From Rhizobium etli 8C-3 (GTDB lineage Bacteria; Pseudomonadota; Alphaproteobacteria; Rhizobiales; Rhizobiaceae): a stretch of 64,000 nt of DNA. The stretch is from the NCBI RefSeq assembly GCF_001908375.1, contig NZ_CP017241.1:2855001-2919000 (forward strand). Direction: 5' to 3'. The translations under genes were made by a program, and so were the position numbers. Each line of letters begins with the position of its first letter. Position 1 is the stretch's first letter. The notes under the pieces are model-generated. The model saw nothing but the letters and a program-made list of their open reading frames with translations. It made no database searches and was not told the DNA's origin. Of the stretch, positions 34,444-42,849 are shown one piece after another.

Positions 34444-35161
34444 AGAACTGGGCGTTCTCGTCTCGATAGTTCAGGCTGACGGGCCTTCCGCCGGTCAGCG
34501 CCGCAAGTGTCCCGACAAATGGAGATGGGATTTGGAGATCGAACAGACTCCAGTCCGCCGGCCTATTTCCGTCTGCATCCAGTCGCTCAAGGCGCGGCGG
34601 AAGACCGTCGCCAACCGTCACGTCGAATGCATCAAGAGGAAACGAAAGACCAACGCCAATTGCCTTGACGAAGGCTTCTTTGCGTGTCCAGACGGAGTAA
34701 AACGCCCGACGGTATTCTCCGGCCGGAAGTGCAGCGAGCGTCATTTGCTCCTTCGGCGACAGGAAACGGCTGACATTGCCTTCCTTCAGTGGCCGAACCA
34801 CTTCGATGTCTATGCCGACCTGGTAGCAGCTGGAAACGGCAAGCGCCGCCATCCCGCCGCAATGGCTGAGGTTGAAGTGCAACATACTGCCGTTTGACGC
34901 TGCGATGCGCGGCTTGCCGTAGGCATTGTAGCTCAGGTTTAGGCGCTTGGGCTCGATCCCAAGATAGCTGCCGACAATTTGGCGCAGCCCCGACCGGCCT
35001 GCAACGTACCTGCGCCGATCTCGTTCATGAACAAAGCGTGCTGCCGCATCGAGCTCGCGGGCCGTCAACGTCCTTGCGAGATTTGGTAGCTGCGAAGCGC
35101 TCGCCTCCTCAAGGTTCCATATCCAGATATCGATGACATCAGCGCTCAAGCCGTCACGCAT
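34367..35161 (-). CDS. Sfp-type 4'-phosphopantetheinyl transferase
   Basis: 264 residues. Family motifs in order: GRSGLRQIVGSYLG...PKRLNLSYNAYGKPRI, FNLSHCGGMAALAVS, the Mg-binding VGIDIEVVRPL, and FYSVWTRKEAFVKAIGVGLS (W-x-x-K-E-A...K). It attaches phosphopantetheine from CoA to the five carrier-domain serines of the neighbouring A-T and PKS-NRPS proteins. A dedicated PPTase in the locus supports an active assembly line. It is encoded on the opposite strand, and its last 77 bases overlap the end of the upstream convergent gene. Confidence 0.93.
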   Translation of the reverse strand: MRDGLSADVIDIWIWNLEEASASQLPNLARTLTARELDAAARFVHERDRRRYVAGRSGLRQIVGSYLGIEPKRLNLSYNAYGKPRIAASNGSMLHFNLSHCGGMAALAVSSCYQVGIDIEVVRPLKEGNVSRFLSPKEQMTLAALPAGEYRRAFYSVWTRKEAFVKAIGVGLSFPLDAFDVTVGDGLPPRLERLDADGNRPADWSLFDLQIPSPFVGTLAALTGGRPVSLNYRDENAQFFMSSAHPERNDWPPHQNDGNQAGLS

Positions 35162-35399
35162 TACCCACCCCCTGCCGACAATTCATAGAGAGCGATCAGG
35201 AGCGCCGTTTGTCTGCCAGCCAAGCTCACAATGGCAGCAGGCGTCACCTGCACGGAGCACCAGTTTGTCCGGTCTGCGGCACGATAGACAAGCTGTCCAA
35301 AGTCGGTAGGGAGTTACGCTTATGGGCACCTTGGCCGTGCTCCGTCCTTCGCCGTATTTTGGTAGTCTTGAAAGTGCCGGCACCGATGGAGTAGTGTTA

Positions 35400-36893
35400 A
35401 TGAGTTCGCATGAGCCATCGTCGCTATCCACCCTGACGGCAAAAGCCGGCACCTGGACGGTCGGCAGCAAGCTGGCTTCGAAGACACTGGATTTTATAAC
35501 GCTCCTGTGTCTGGCACGCCTGCTCGGCCCATCGGATTTCGGACTGGTGGCTATGGCGATGTCCTCGGTTCTCATAGCCGAGGCCATTTTCGAGATGCCG
35601 GTTGCCGCCGCCCTCATCAGAGACCCGTCGCCAACCGAGGATATGTTCAACACGGCTCTGACGATCGGCCTGACAAGGGGTCTAATCGTTGGCTTGCTGC
35701 TCTGTGCGCTCGCCTATCCGCTCGCATTGTTCTATGACGAGCCGCGGCTGACTACCCTGATCTGCGTGCTTTCCCTGGCGCCCGTCATGCGCGGACTTAA
35801 GAGCCCGAAGCTGATACTTTTTACGCAGCGCTTCGATTTTCGTCCCGACTTCATCCTGGAGGCCGCGGGCAAGATAGCCTCCTTATGTGCTGCCGTAGCC
35901 ATGGCCCTGTATACCGGAAGCTACTGGGCAATTGCGGTTGGCACGGTTGTCGGTCCAATGCTGATGATGATCGTCTCCTATATCTTTGCACCACAGCGGC
36001 CAGTGCTGTCACTCAAGGACTGGTCGATGTTTGCGCCCATCGTCGGATGGTACATGCTTTCGCAAATTCTCCAATCGGTGAACTGGCAGCTCGAAAAACT
36101 CCTCCTGCCGCGCTTTATGGACCTGGTTTCCTTCGGCCGCTATTCCGTTGCAAGCGACATTACTGCCGTTCCCTATCAGTCGGTGGTCCAACCTCTCTTC
36201 AGGCCGTTTCTCGTCGCATTCTCGCAGATCCCGTCGCATGAAAAACTCGGTGAAGCTTATCTGCGCGCCACATGCACGATCGTATTCCTGGTCGCGCCGG
36301 CGCTCGTATTTCTGTCGATCCTTGCCGATGTGGTTGTCACGTTACTGCTTGGGCCTTCCTGGCATGGTGCCGCCTTCATCCTCACATGCCTGCCGCTGAT
36401 CGCCATCATCAGCCTTCCGACGGCACTCGTAAATTCCATCTGCTTCCTGGCCGACAAGCTCCATCTGATCATCGTCAAGAATGTCATCGAGCTTCTTTCC
36501 AAGTTGATGCTGATCTGCTCGCTCGGATATGCTTACGGGCTGAATGGCATACTGGCCGGACAGGCGATTGCCGCCGCGATAAGCCTCGCCACTTCGCTTG
36601 CCATCGTCCGTGCATCGATCGGCCTGGGCCTTGCCCGGCAAGCCAAGGAAGGGGCAAAATATTTCGCTCCGGTCTTGCTGATGGCGCTGTGCCTGGTGCC
36701 GGGAATTTATCTCGGCGACTCCGTCGACCATCCTATGCGCCAGATGTGGCTATCGATTGCAACGGCCGCCGCTGCAGCCCTTGTCTATCTTGGCAGCATG
36801 TTTTTCATGGCCCGCATGTCTTCGTCCGAAGGACTGCATGAATACGACTTCGTCATGCAATTTCTGAGAAAAAGGTTCAGGCCGGCCATTTAA
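35400..36893 (+). CDS. Wzx-type oligosaccharide flippase
   Basis: 497 residues with about twelve to fourteen membrane segments, polysaccharide-synthase (MOP/MATE-like) family: TLTAKAGTWTVGSKLASKTLDFITLLCLARLLGPSDFGLVAMAM at the N terminus is typical. It moves undecaprenyl-pyrophosphate-linked repeat units from the cytoplasmic to the periplasmic side, or could move a PKS-NRPS-decorated intermediate. I start at 35400, where GGAGTAG lies seven bases upstream, instead of the frame start at 35322. Confidence 0.88.
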   Translation: MSSHEPSSLSTLTAKAGTWTVGSKLASKTLDFITLLCLARLLGPSDFGLVAMAMSSVLIAEAIFEMPVAAALIRDPSPTEDMFNTALTIGLTRGLIVGLLLCALAYPLALFYDEPRLTTLICVLSLAPVMRGLKSPKLILFTQRFDFRPDFILEAAGKIASLCAAVAMALYTGSYWAIAVGTVVGPMLMMIVSYIFAPQRPVLSLKDWSMFAPIVGWYMLSQILQSVNWQLEKLLLPRFMDLVSFGRYSVASDITAVPYQSVVQPLFRPFLVAFSQIPSHEKLGEAYLRATCTIVFLVAPALVFLSILADVVVTLLLGPSWHGAAFILTCLPLIAIISLPTALVNSICFLADKLHLIIVKNVIELLSKLMLICSLGYAYGLNGILAGQAIAAAISLATSLAIVRASIGLGLARQAKEGAKYFAPVLLMALCLVPGIYLGDSVDHPMRQMWLSIATAAAAALVYLGSMFFMARMSSSEGLHEYDFVMQFLRKRFRPAI

Positions 36894-37246
36894 TGAATGC
36901 GGTTCGGCCGGCTCGATCAAAGCCGAGGAAGGATGTAACCGCGTCTCTGATCAGAAGAGCAAGCCGCTGTCAAATATAGCTCCTGCTCCCCTTATAGATC
37001 AGGCTACAAAACCGATGACAAAGCCAAGTACACTTGCGAGATGCATGAGAATCGCAATAAAAGGAGCACCAATCGGACGCATAACTGGCATGTCGAGTGA
37101 CATTCCTGCTTGCTATTGTCTTCGTCGAAGCGACGAACGTTTTGCGGGCAGTTCAGTTGGAAGTTGCGCGAAGCACGGCGTCTAAGCCCAACCAGTTTCG
37201 AAGCCAAGGCGTCTTGGTGTTGAAACGTCGGCAGGAGGCCGGACGG
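36894..37246. other. 353-bp stretch without a recognised gene
   Basis: No convincing coding frame, RNA or repeat. It probably contains the promoter of the small gene at 37247. Confidence 0.35.
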
Positions 37247-37369
37247 ATGCATTCAAAGGTCCCTTTCGAACGCACGCGTTTTCCCACCGCAAAATTCGTT
37301 CTGCGGTGGGCGGCCATTCTCTTTTGCCTGGTGATATGGGGCGCCGTGATGGCCTTTTTTATCTGCTAG
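37247..37369 (+). CDS. Small single-pass membrane protein (40 aa)
   Basis: ATG 37247 is preceded by AGGAGG eight bases upstream, an unusually good ribosome site. The product is basic at the N terminus (MHSKVPFERTRFPTAKF) with one transmembrane helix (VLRWAAILFCLVIWGAVMAFF) ending at the C terminus. It overlaps the end of the convergent priming-transferase gene by 11 bp. No family recognised; position suggests a partner or modulator of the export machinery, but this is speculation. Confidence 0.55.
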   Translation: MHSKVPFERTRFPTAKFVLRWAAILFCLVIWGAVMAFFIC

Positions 37370-38042
37370 ATTCGTTGCGCGCGAATAGGACGATGCCGAT
37401 CGTCTTCCAGATAATCTTCAAGTCAGCCGACATCGAGCAGCTGTGATAATAGTCGACGTCGAACTGCACCCGCTCATCATAGGTCGTGTCCTTGTTCCGG
37501 TGCACCTGCCATAGACCGGTAAGGCCCGGCGTCATGGCTAGATAGTAGTGGATCCGACGGCCGTAACGCTCTATTTCATCGGCCACGATCGGCCGCGGCC
37601 CGACAAGGCTCATATCGCCGCAAAAGACGTTCCAGAGCTGCGGCAGCTCGTCGAGGCTCGTCATCCGAAGATATTTTCCAAGCCAATGGACGCGCGGGTC
37701 GTTGACCAGCTTCTGGGTTTCATTCCATTCGGCGCGGCGCACGGGATCGTTGGCGAGAATGCTGGCCAGCCGCGTGTCGGCGTCCTTCCGCATTGAGCGG
37801 AACTTCAGGCATGGGAACGAACGACCGTTGCGGCCGACACGCTCGTGGCGGAAAATGAGCGGCCGCCCATCTACCAGCAGCAAGGCCGCCGCGATAAGCG
37901 CGAAAAACGGCAGAAAGAAAAACAGCGCCGATCCGGAAATCAGGATGTCCCCGGCACGCTTCAGGCGATAATCTCTCGACGTCGGCCGTCGTAGCCGAGC
38001 CGATTGCCCGTTCTGAGCAACGCCATCAAAGAACGATAGCAT
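37359..38042 (-). CDS. ExoY-like undecaprenyl-phosphate sugar-phosphotransferase
   Basis: 227 residues of the bacterial sugar transferase family. One N-terminal membrane segment (ISGSALFFFLPFFALIAAALLLV) is followed by the conserved cytoplasmic domain: FRHERVGRNGRSFPCLKFRSMR, LRMTSLDELPQLWNVFCGDMSLVGPRPI, and AMTPGLTGLWQV. It primes the repeat unit by moving hexose-1-phosphate onto the lipid carrier, the first committed step. Starting at 38042 (MLSFFDGVAQ) uses GGGG as ribosome site; an upstream ATG at 38105 would add 21 residues. Confidence 0.92.
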   Translation of the reverse strand: MLSFFDGVAQNGQSARLRRPTSRDYRLKRAGDILISGSALFFFLPFFALIAAALLLVDGRPLIFRHERVGRNGRSFPCLKFRSMRKDADTRLASILANDPVRRAEWNETQKLVNDPRVHWLGKYLRMTSLDELPQLWNVFCGDMSLVGPRPIVADEIERYGRRIHYYLAMTPGLTGLWQVHRNKDTTYDERVQFDVDYYHSCSMSADLKIIWKTIGIVLFARNESSR

Positions 38043-38250
38043 TTGAAAACCCCGTTTATATCTCAACCCACAGTTAAGGTTGGCAGTGTCGGTCGGAATA
38101 GACAATTGACCAGAACGGCTAAGCCTTAGTCAGATAGAAGTAGGCTTGACTACCGATGAAGGGACCATTGGTTTATTGACCTTTTGAAACTGTCGATGAA
38201 CGACAGGACGCAACTGCTTTCAATGAGGGTATCTTCCTGATATCGTTCAG

Positions 38251-39552
38251 TTAAATGAACGGATGTCGGTAGACAGCTGATCGATTTCGCGCTCGTTCAG
38301 GGTGCCTGCCGGCAACACCAGCCAAGCTCGTTCGCGCCAGGATCCGGACGTAAAGAGCGATCAGCGCTTCGCCCCAGGTTTCCGGCGAATGAGCAAGACC
38401 GGGTGCCTTGCTGATGCCGTTCAAGCTCATGGAGCGAACCACCGCATCATCGGCTGCGAGGCATCGCATCGCCGTCGCCAGCGATCCGATGTTCCCCGTC
38501 CTGAATGTCAGCGCACAACCCAATTCCTCAAGCTCGCTCCCCAACAAGGCGGCGTCCGGCACAATGACGGGAATTCCGCTTCCGATCGCTTCGACGGCTG
38601 CAAGCGCGAAAGGTTCCGGCACGCGCGACGAGACGACGACGGCGCGCGCATTGTTCAGGAGTTCATGCATCTCACCTTTGGCTTTCCAGCCGTGGATGAC
38701 GACCTCGGGATAGTCGCGTTCCAATATCGACCGGCCGGCACCATCGCCGATGATCTGGAGCCTGACATTGGCAAGTCGCGCCGCCCGCGCGGCATCCTCG
38801 AACCCTTTTTCCGGCTCGAGCCTTCCTACGAAGAAGAAATCCTGCATCTTCCAGGGTTGGGCCCCTCTGCGCAGAAACGGCTCCACCGGATTGCGAATGG
38901 TCTCGATATGATCGGTGCATATGCCGGCGCGCTCGAAATATTCACGCATCCGCTGATGCACGATGACGATATTGGCCGGGAGCTCGTCCGTCGGATAGAG
39001 CCGCTCACGCAGCATGTGGCGTGCAGAACGCCAGATTTTCTCGTGATAGCCGCGTTTGTCGCATTGCGTCATCATGCACGCTACCGACATAGGCGTGAGG
39101 GTACAGACGGTGTCGTTCCGATAGTTCGCAAAGCCGCCATTTGGGCAGCACAGGAAATAATCGTGTGCATGCAGAACCACACGCTGGCGGACGGGCCAAA
39201 GGGCTCGGAAAATGGAGGGCGAAAGGATCTTCGACCAGCCATGGATGTGATAGATGGTCGAGGCCGTGTCGGCCCTATCGATGACCTCGCGCACGGCATC
39301 GAGCGCCTGCCTGTTGTAAAGGCCGCTGATCGAGGCTGCAATGCGCCCCTGGACGGTCAGCGGCGTGCCGCCGAGATTGATGGTATCATCCGCCGGCAGC
39401 TCGCTTCCGGCCGCATCGCCCGCCAGATAGGTTACTGGAATGCCGGCGCGTTTGAGCAGTTGCGCCGACAGGATGGCCAGGTTTGAGGCTCCTCCGACCT
39501 TGGTCGAGCGGTCATTGATGACGACAACACGATCGGGATAGCGCTGAATCAC
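38251..39552 (-). CDS. GT4-family glycosyltransferase
   Basis: 433 residues, GT-B fold: N-terminal DRSTKVGGASNLAILSAQLLKRAGI and C-terminal FFFVGRLEPEKGFEDAARAARLA, LQIIGDGAG, and VVSSRVPEPFALAAVEAIGSGIPVIVP with the E-x7-E motif. A cysteine-rich insertion (CCPNGGFANYRNDTVCTLTPMSVACMMTQCDKRGYH, about 130-165) is typical of a GT4 subgroup with a structural zinc site. It adds a sugar to the repeat unit in the cytoplasm. I prefer a GTG start at 39552, four bases after the Wzc-GT2 stop with AGGA upstream; the ATG at 39588 would overlap that gene by 32 bases. Confidence 0.88.
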   Translation of the reverse strand: MIQRYPDRVVVINDRSTKVGGASNLAILSAQLLKRAGIPVTYLAGDAAGSELPADDTINLGGTPLTVQGRIAASISGLYNRQALDAVREVIDRADTASTIYHIHGWSKILSPSIFRALWPVRQRVVLHAHDYFLCCPNGGFANYRNDTVCTLTPMSVACMMTQCDKRGYHEKIWRSARHMLRERLYPTDELPANIVIVHQRMREYFERAGICTDHIETIRNPVEPFLRRGAQPWKMQDFFFVGRLEPEKGFEDAARAARLANVRLQIIGDGAGRSILERDYPEVVIHGWKAKGEMHELLNNARAVVVSSRVPEPFALAAVEAIGSGIPVIVPDAALLGSELEELGCALTFRTGNIGSLATAMRCLAADDAVVRSMSLNGISKAPGLAHSPETWGEALIALYVRILARTSLAGVAGRHPERARNRSAVYRHPFI

Positions 39553-39556
39553 GATC

Positions 39557-42500
39557 CTACCCCATCGTCCTGATTTTCTGCGGTGCAAGCCTGCCCGTCA
39601 GAAGATCGAAAATTGCGATCGCATTGCCCTTCAGACGCCCTTTCCGGTCCACCCAGGGTTCGGGGCGCCAGGCTTTGACAAGATTGGCGGCCAGGTTCCG
39701 GCCCATTTGCGCAGCCGCCCGTCCGGAACTCAGGGTGTTCTTGCGCACGAGATAGATGGGATTGGCGATCTGCGAATATCCGAACTTGATGCCGGTCGTC
39801 CGCCCGGCCTTCGTGCCGAGATGCACGCCCTGCAGGTGGTCGGCACATACGACTTCTCCATATCGCGCCATCATGCGGCTGAAGTCGACATCTTCAAGCC
39901 AGCCATAAAATGGCAAGTTCTCGTCAAACCGGACTCCAGAAGCCACGATCGCCGAAACACGGATAGCCATGTTGCAGCCATAGGCGTTATAGACCGGCTT
40001 GAAGGCTTTCTCCCGTTTCTGCGGGCGGCGGACCTTCTGCACCAGCTTCAGGCCGTCGCAGACCGAGATACCTGCGCCGGTGATGCCGTCGGCGATGACC
40101 GTACCCGTCGACATGACGATATCGCGCCGGGTGCGAAACAGCAGCTCGGTGTCCTCGATATAAGTGGGGGTCATCAGGAAATCGTCGTCGAGGAAGAGCA
40201 CCACATCCGCATCGACGATGCTGTCGAGAATTGTGTTGCGCTGAAGGCAAAGACCGCGCTCTGAAACCAGCACCCTGACCGGGCAGGCAAGCGAGGAAAG
40301 GCTCGTTCGGTCGACATCCTCAAGCGAGGGCACGCAGATGACGACCTCCTCGGGCTGTCGCGTCTGGTGCGATATATGGGGAAGCACGGCAGAAAGGATT
40401 TCGCGCCTGCCCGAGCTCGCGATGCCGACAGCCACCTTCAGCGGACGCCCGCGCGGCTTGTCATTGAGGATCAGATGGGAAGCGGCCGGTTTCAGGGCAG
40501 GTTCGCTTGGCCGCGACGAAGCAGGCTTTCCCGGTGAACGCTTCCTGCCGCTGCTGCGATTGGCGATGATGCCGAGCAGGCTTACCCGCGACGTGCCGAA
40601 GCTCGCAAGCGCGGCAGACAGCCGCTCGATGGTCATTTTCTTCGGCTTGCCGACGACAATAGCGATACCATCCAGGTAGTTGAAGATATGCCGGGTATCG
40701 GCCGAGTCCTCGAAGGCCGCAAGATCGACGATGACGACGCCGTAGTTCTGACGCAGCAGCTCGATTTCGGTCTTGAGCGCGGCGAGATGACCGAATATCT
40801 GGTGGCACGCAGCAGACCGTTTGGTCTCCTCGACAGTCAGCACGGGAACCAGCGTGGAGGCTTCAGCATGCTCGTCGTCCCTGTGCCTCCTGCTCCTGCG
40901 GCCGTGCTCGTCGTGACCCGCCACGACATGTTCGGCGGCTTGCGGCTCATGCGCGCCAACATGATCCATCCGCAGCAGGCTGAGCCCGAAATCCTCCCCG
41001 GCGGCACTCACCACTTTGCTTAGGAAGCCTTTTTGGAAATCGGCATCGACGAGGGCGACCGGCGTGCCTTCATTCTGGTAGAGCTGCGCGAGGTTCGCCG
41101 CAACCGTCGTCTTTCCTTCGCCGCTGCCGACCGAGGTGATGCCGATTACCATTGGCGAGTTGGGGCGGAATGCCGCACCAATGGAATTCTTCACGCCTCT
41201 CAAGGCTTCGGTGAAATCGGAATAGGGCGCATCGAGCACGCCCCGCAGCGGCATCGCGGCCTGCAAGTTTGCCGCCTTTGCCCCGGCGGGCAAGACTACC
41301 GTTGCGCCCTGAAGGGGCAGGCTCCCGAGCGAAGCTATACCGAGTTCCTGCCGCAGTCTGGGGTTCAGGTGAATCCCCTTGCCCCTTCCATCGATAAGCA
41401 GCGCGATCATCAGACCACCCGCCAGGCCCATCAGCGTGGTGAAGGGCAGGATAATGGAGGGTTTCGGCGAGCTCTTCGTCAGCGGCGCGGATGCGGCCGT
41501 CACGACGCGGGCATCTCCGAGCGGAAAGGACTGCTTCTGCAGCGTGCCCGTCAGTTGTTGGAGAATTCCCTCATAGATGCGGCGATAGGTGGTCGCACGG
41601 CTTTCCATTTCGGTCAGTTTCACACGCGCCAGGTTCTTGTCCGTGCCGGTAGCAGTCAAAGCCGCCATCTGGTCATTGAGGAGCCGTTCGCGGGTTTGGG
41701 CCACCTGAAGGTTCGTTTTGTATACCTCCTGGATGCGGACGAATTCGTTCCTGATCTCTCCGCTCAGCCTTGTCACTTCCTCTTTTGCGGCCGCGATCGC
41801 GGGATTGCCGGGATCGTAGCGGCTTATCAGATTGTTCAGCCTGGTCGTGGCAAGGCTGACATCCTCCTGGAGTTTCTGTATGCGGGGGTTGTCGATGGTT
41901 TCCTGAACGCTGCCGCCAACGGCTTCCCCTGCCATCAGCCGATTGAGGGTATCGAGCTTGGCGGACGCTGCAGCGGTCTCGGCGCTTGCGGAAATGGCTT
42001 GGCTGCTGATTTCGGACAATTGCTGCTGGTCCAGAGACGACGTGGTGCCGAGATCCATGATGCCGTTCATGGCCCGGAATTCTTCCGCATCCAATGCCGC
42101 CTGCCGGGCTTGCTTTTCCACGTCGATCAACCGGGTTTCCAGCCAGTTCGCTCCGCTTTGCGCTGCTGCGGCGCGCGCGGCGACGGCCGAATCCATATAG
42201 GCTTGCGCAAGCGCGTTCGCGACGCGGGCCGCCTTTTGCGGATCGGTGGATTTGTAGCCGATTTCGAGGATATAGGATTGCCCTACCCTGACGACGGAGA
42301 CCCTCGACAGGAACGACGCCATCGTCCTGCGCATACGTATCTCCTCGTCCGACGCCTCCTGGCCGGGTGCGATGGGTGCGGCCGCTTCGCTCATCATCGA
42401 ATGCAGCCAGTCCTTGGCGATCGACCGCCAGGACGAATTATCCTGGATTTCCGGATCCTCGGACAGATTGAGTTTGTTGATGACCGCTTTGGCGATCGGC

Positions 42501-42844
42501 TCCGACTGGATGATCTCCACCTGACTGGCGATTTCAGCCGCCTCGATGATGATCGTGCCGGTGAAGGCATCCTGAGACGCGATCCGGCCCTGCTCGGGAT
42601 CCATGACGAGGCGGGCAGCCGCGAAGAAGAGCGGCGGCTGGGTAGCGACATAAACACCGCCTGCGGCAGCGCCCACCGTCGTGAAAAAGGCGAGCATCAG
42701 GGTGTGGCGCCGCAGAAAGCGCCATATGTCGCCAAACGATATGTTTTCCGTGTCAGGTGACTGCTTCTTGCCGAACTGGTCGCCGGGGATAAGCTTGCCG
42801 ATATCGTGAACAACCATATTGTTTTGCCCGATCCTCGAATTCAT
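39557..42844 (-). CDS. Fusion of Wzc-like chain-length/ATPase protein and GT2 glycosyltransferase
   Basis: 1095 residues. Part 1 (about 30-500): Wzz domain with membrane helices near residues 50 and 465, coiled-coil periplasmic region between them. Part 2 (about 540-770): a CpsD/Wzc-type ATPase with Walker A GSGEGKTTVAAN (Lys578), Walker A' ALVDADFQKG and VVIVDLAAF; no C-terminal tyrosine cluster is visible. A His/Arg-rich stretch (about 635-665) interrupts it. Part 3 (about 800-1090): a GT2 enzyme with VLFLDDDF (about 883-888) and YGWLEDVDFSRMM. It would couple chain-length control or export with a cytoplasmic sugar transfer. An internal ATG at 42817 is a second possible start. The frame is continuous, so the fusion is real in this sequence. 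Confidence 0.87.
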   Translation of the reverse strand: MNSRIGQNNMVVHDIGKLIPGDQFGKKQSPDTENISFGDIWRFLRRHTLMLAFFTTVGAAAGGVYVATQPPLFFAAARLVMDPEQGRIASQDAFTGTIIIEAAEIASQVEIIQSEPIAKAVINKLNLSEDPEIQDNSSWRSIAKDWLHSMMSEAAAPIAPGQEASDEEIRMRRTMASFLSRVSVVRVGQSYILEIGYKSTDPQKAARVANALAQAYMDSAVAARAAAAQSGANWLETRLIDVEKQARQAALDAEEFRAMNGIMDLGTTSSLDQQQLSEISSQAISASAETAAASAKLDTLNRLMAGEAVGGSVQETIDNPRIQKLQEDVSLATTRLNNLISRYDPGNPAIAAAKEEVTRLSGEIRNEFVRIQEVYKTNLQVAQTRERLLNDQMAALTATGTDKNLARVKLTEMESRATTYRRIYEGILQQLTGTLQKQSFPLGDARVVTAASAPLTKSSPKPSIILPFTTLMGLAGGLMIALLIDGRGKGIHLNPRLRQELGIASLGSLPLQGATVVLPAGAKAANLQAAMPLRGVLDAPYSDFTEALRGVKNSIGAAFRPNSPMVIGITSVGSGEGKTTVAANLAQLYQNEGTPVALVDADFQKGFLSKVVSAAGEDFGLSLLRMDHVGAHEPQAAEHVVAGHDEHGRRSRRHRDDEHAEASTLVPVLTVEETKRSAACHQIFGHLAALKTEIELLRQNYGVVIVDLAAFEDSADTRHIFNYLDGIAIVVGKPKKMTIERLSAALASFGTSRVSLLGIIANRSSGRKRSPGKPASSRPSEPALKPAASHLILNDKPRGRPLKVAVGIASSGRREILSAVLPHISHQTRQPEEVVICVPSLEDVDRTSLSSLACPVRVLVSERGLCLQRNTILDSIVDADVVLFLDDDFLMTPTYIEDTELLFRTRRDIVMSTGTVIADGITGAGISVCDGLKLVQKVRRPQKREKAFKPVYNAYGCNMAIRVSAIVASGVRFDENLPFYGWLEDVDFSRMMARYGEVVCADHLQGVHLGTKAGRTTGIKFGYSQIANPIYLVRKNTLSSGRAAAQMGRNLAANLVKAWRPEPWVDRKGRLKGNAIAIFDLLTGRLAPQKIRTMG

Positions 42845-42849
42845 ATGGT

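Noticed and set aside
38302..39486. 394-codon plus-strand frame opposite the GT4 gene
   Set aside because: Shadow frame; the minus-strand protein shows clear GT4 motifs.
41033..42760. 575-codon plus-strand frame opposite the Wzc-GT2 gene
   Set aside because: Shadow of the minus-strand gene, which has Walker motifs and a glycosyltransferase domain.
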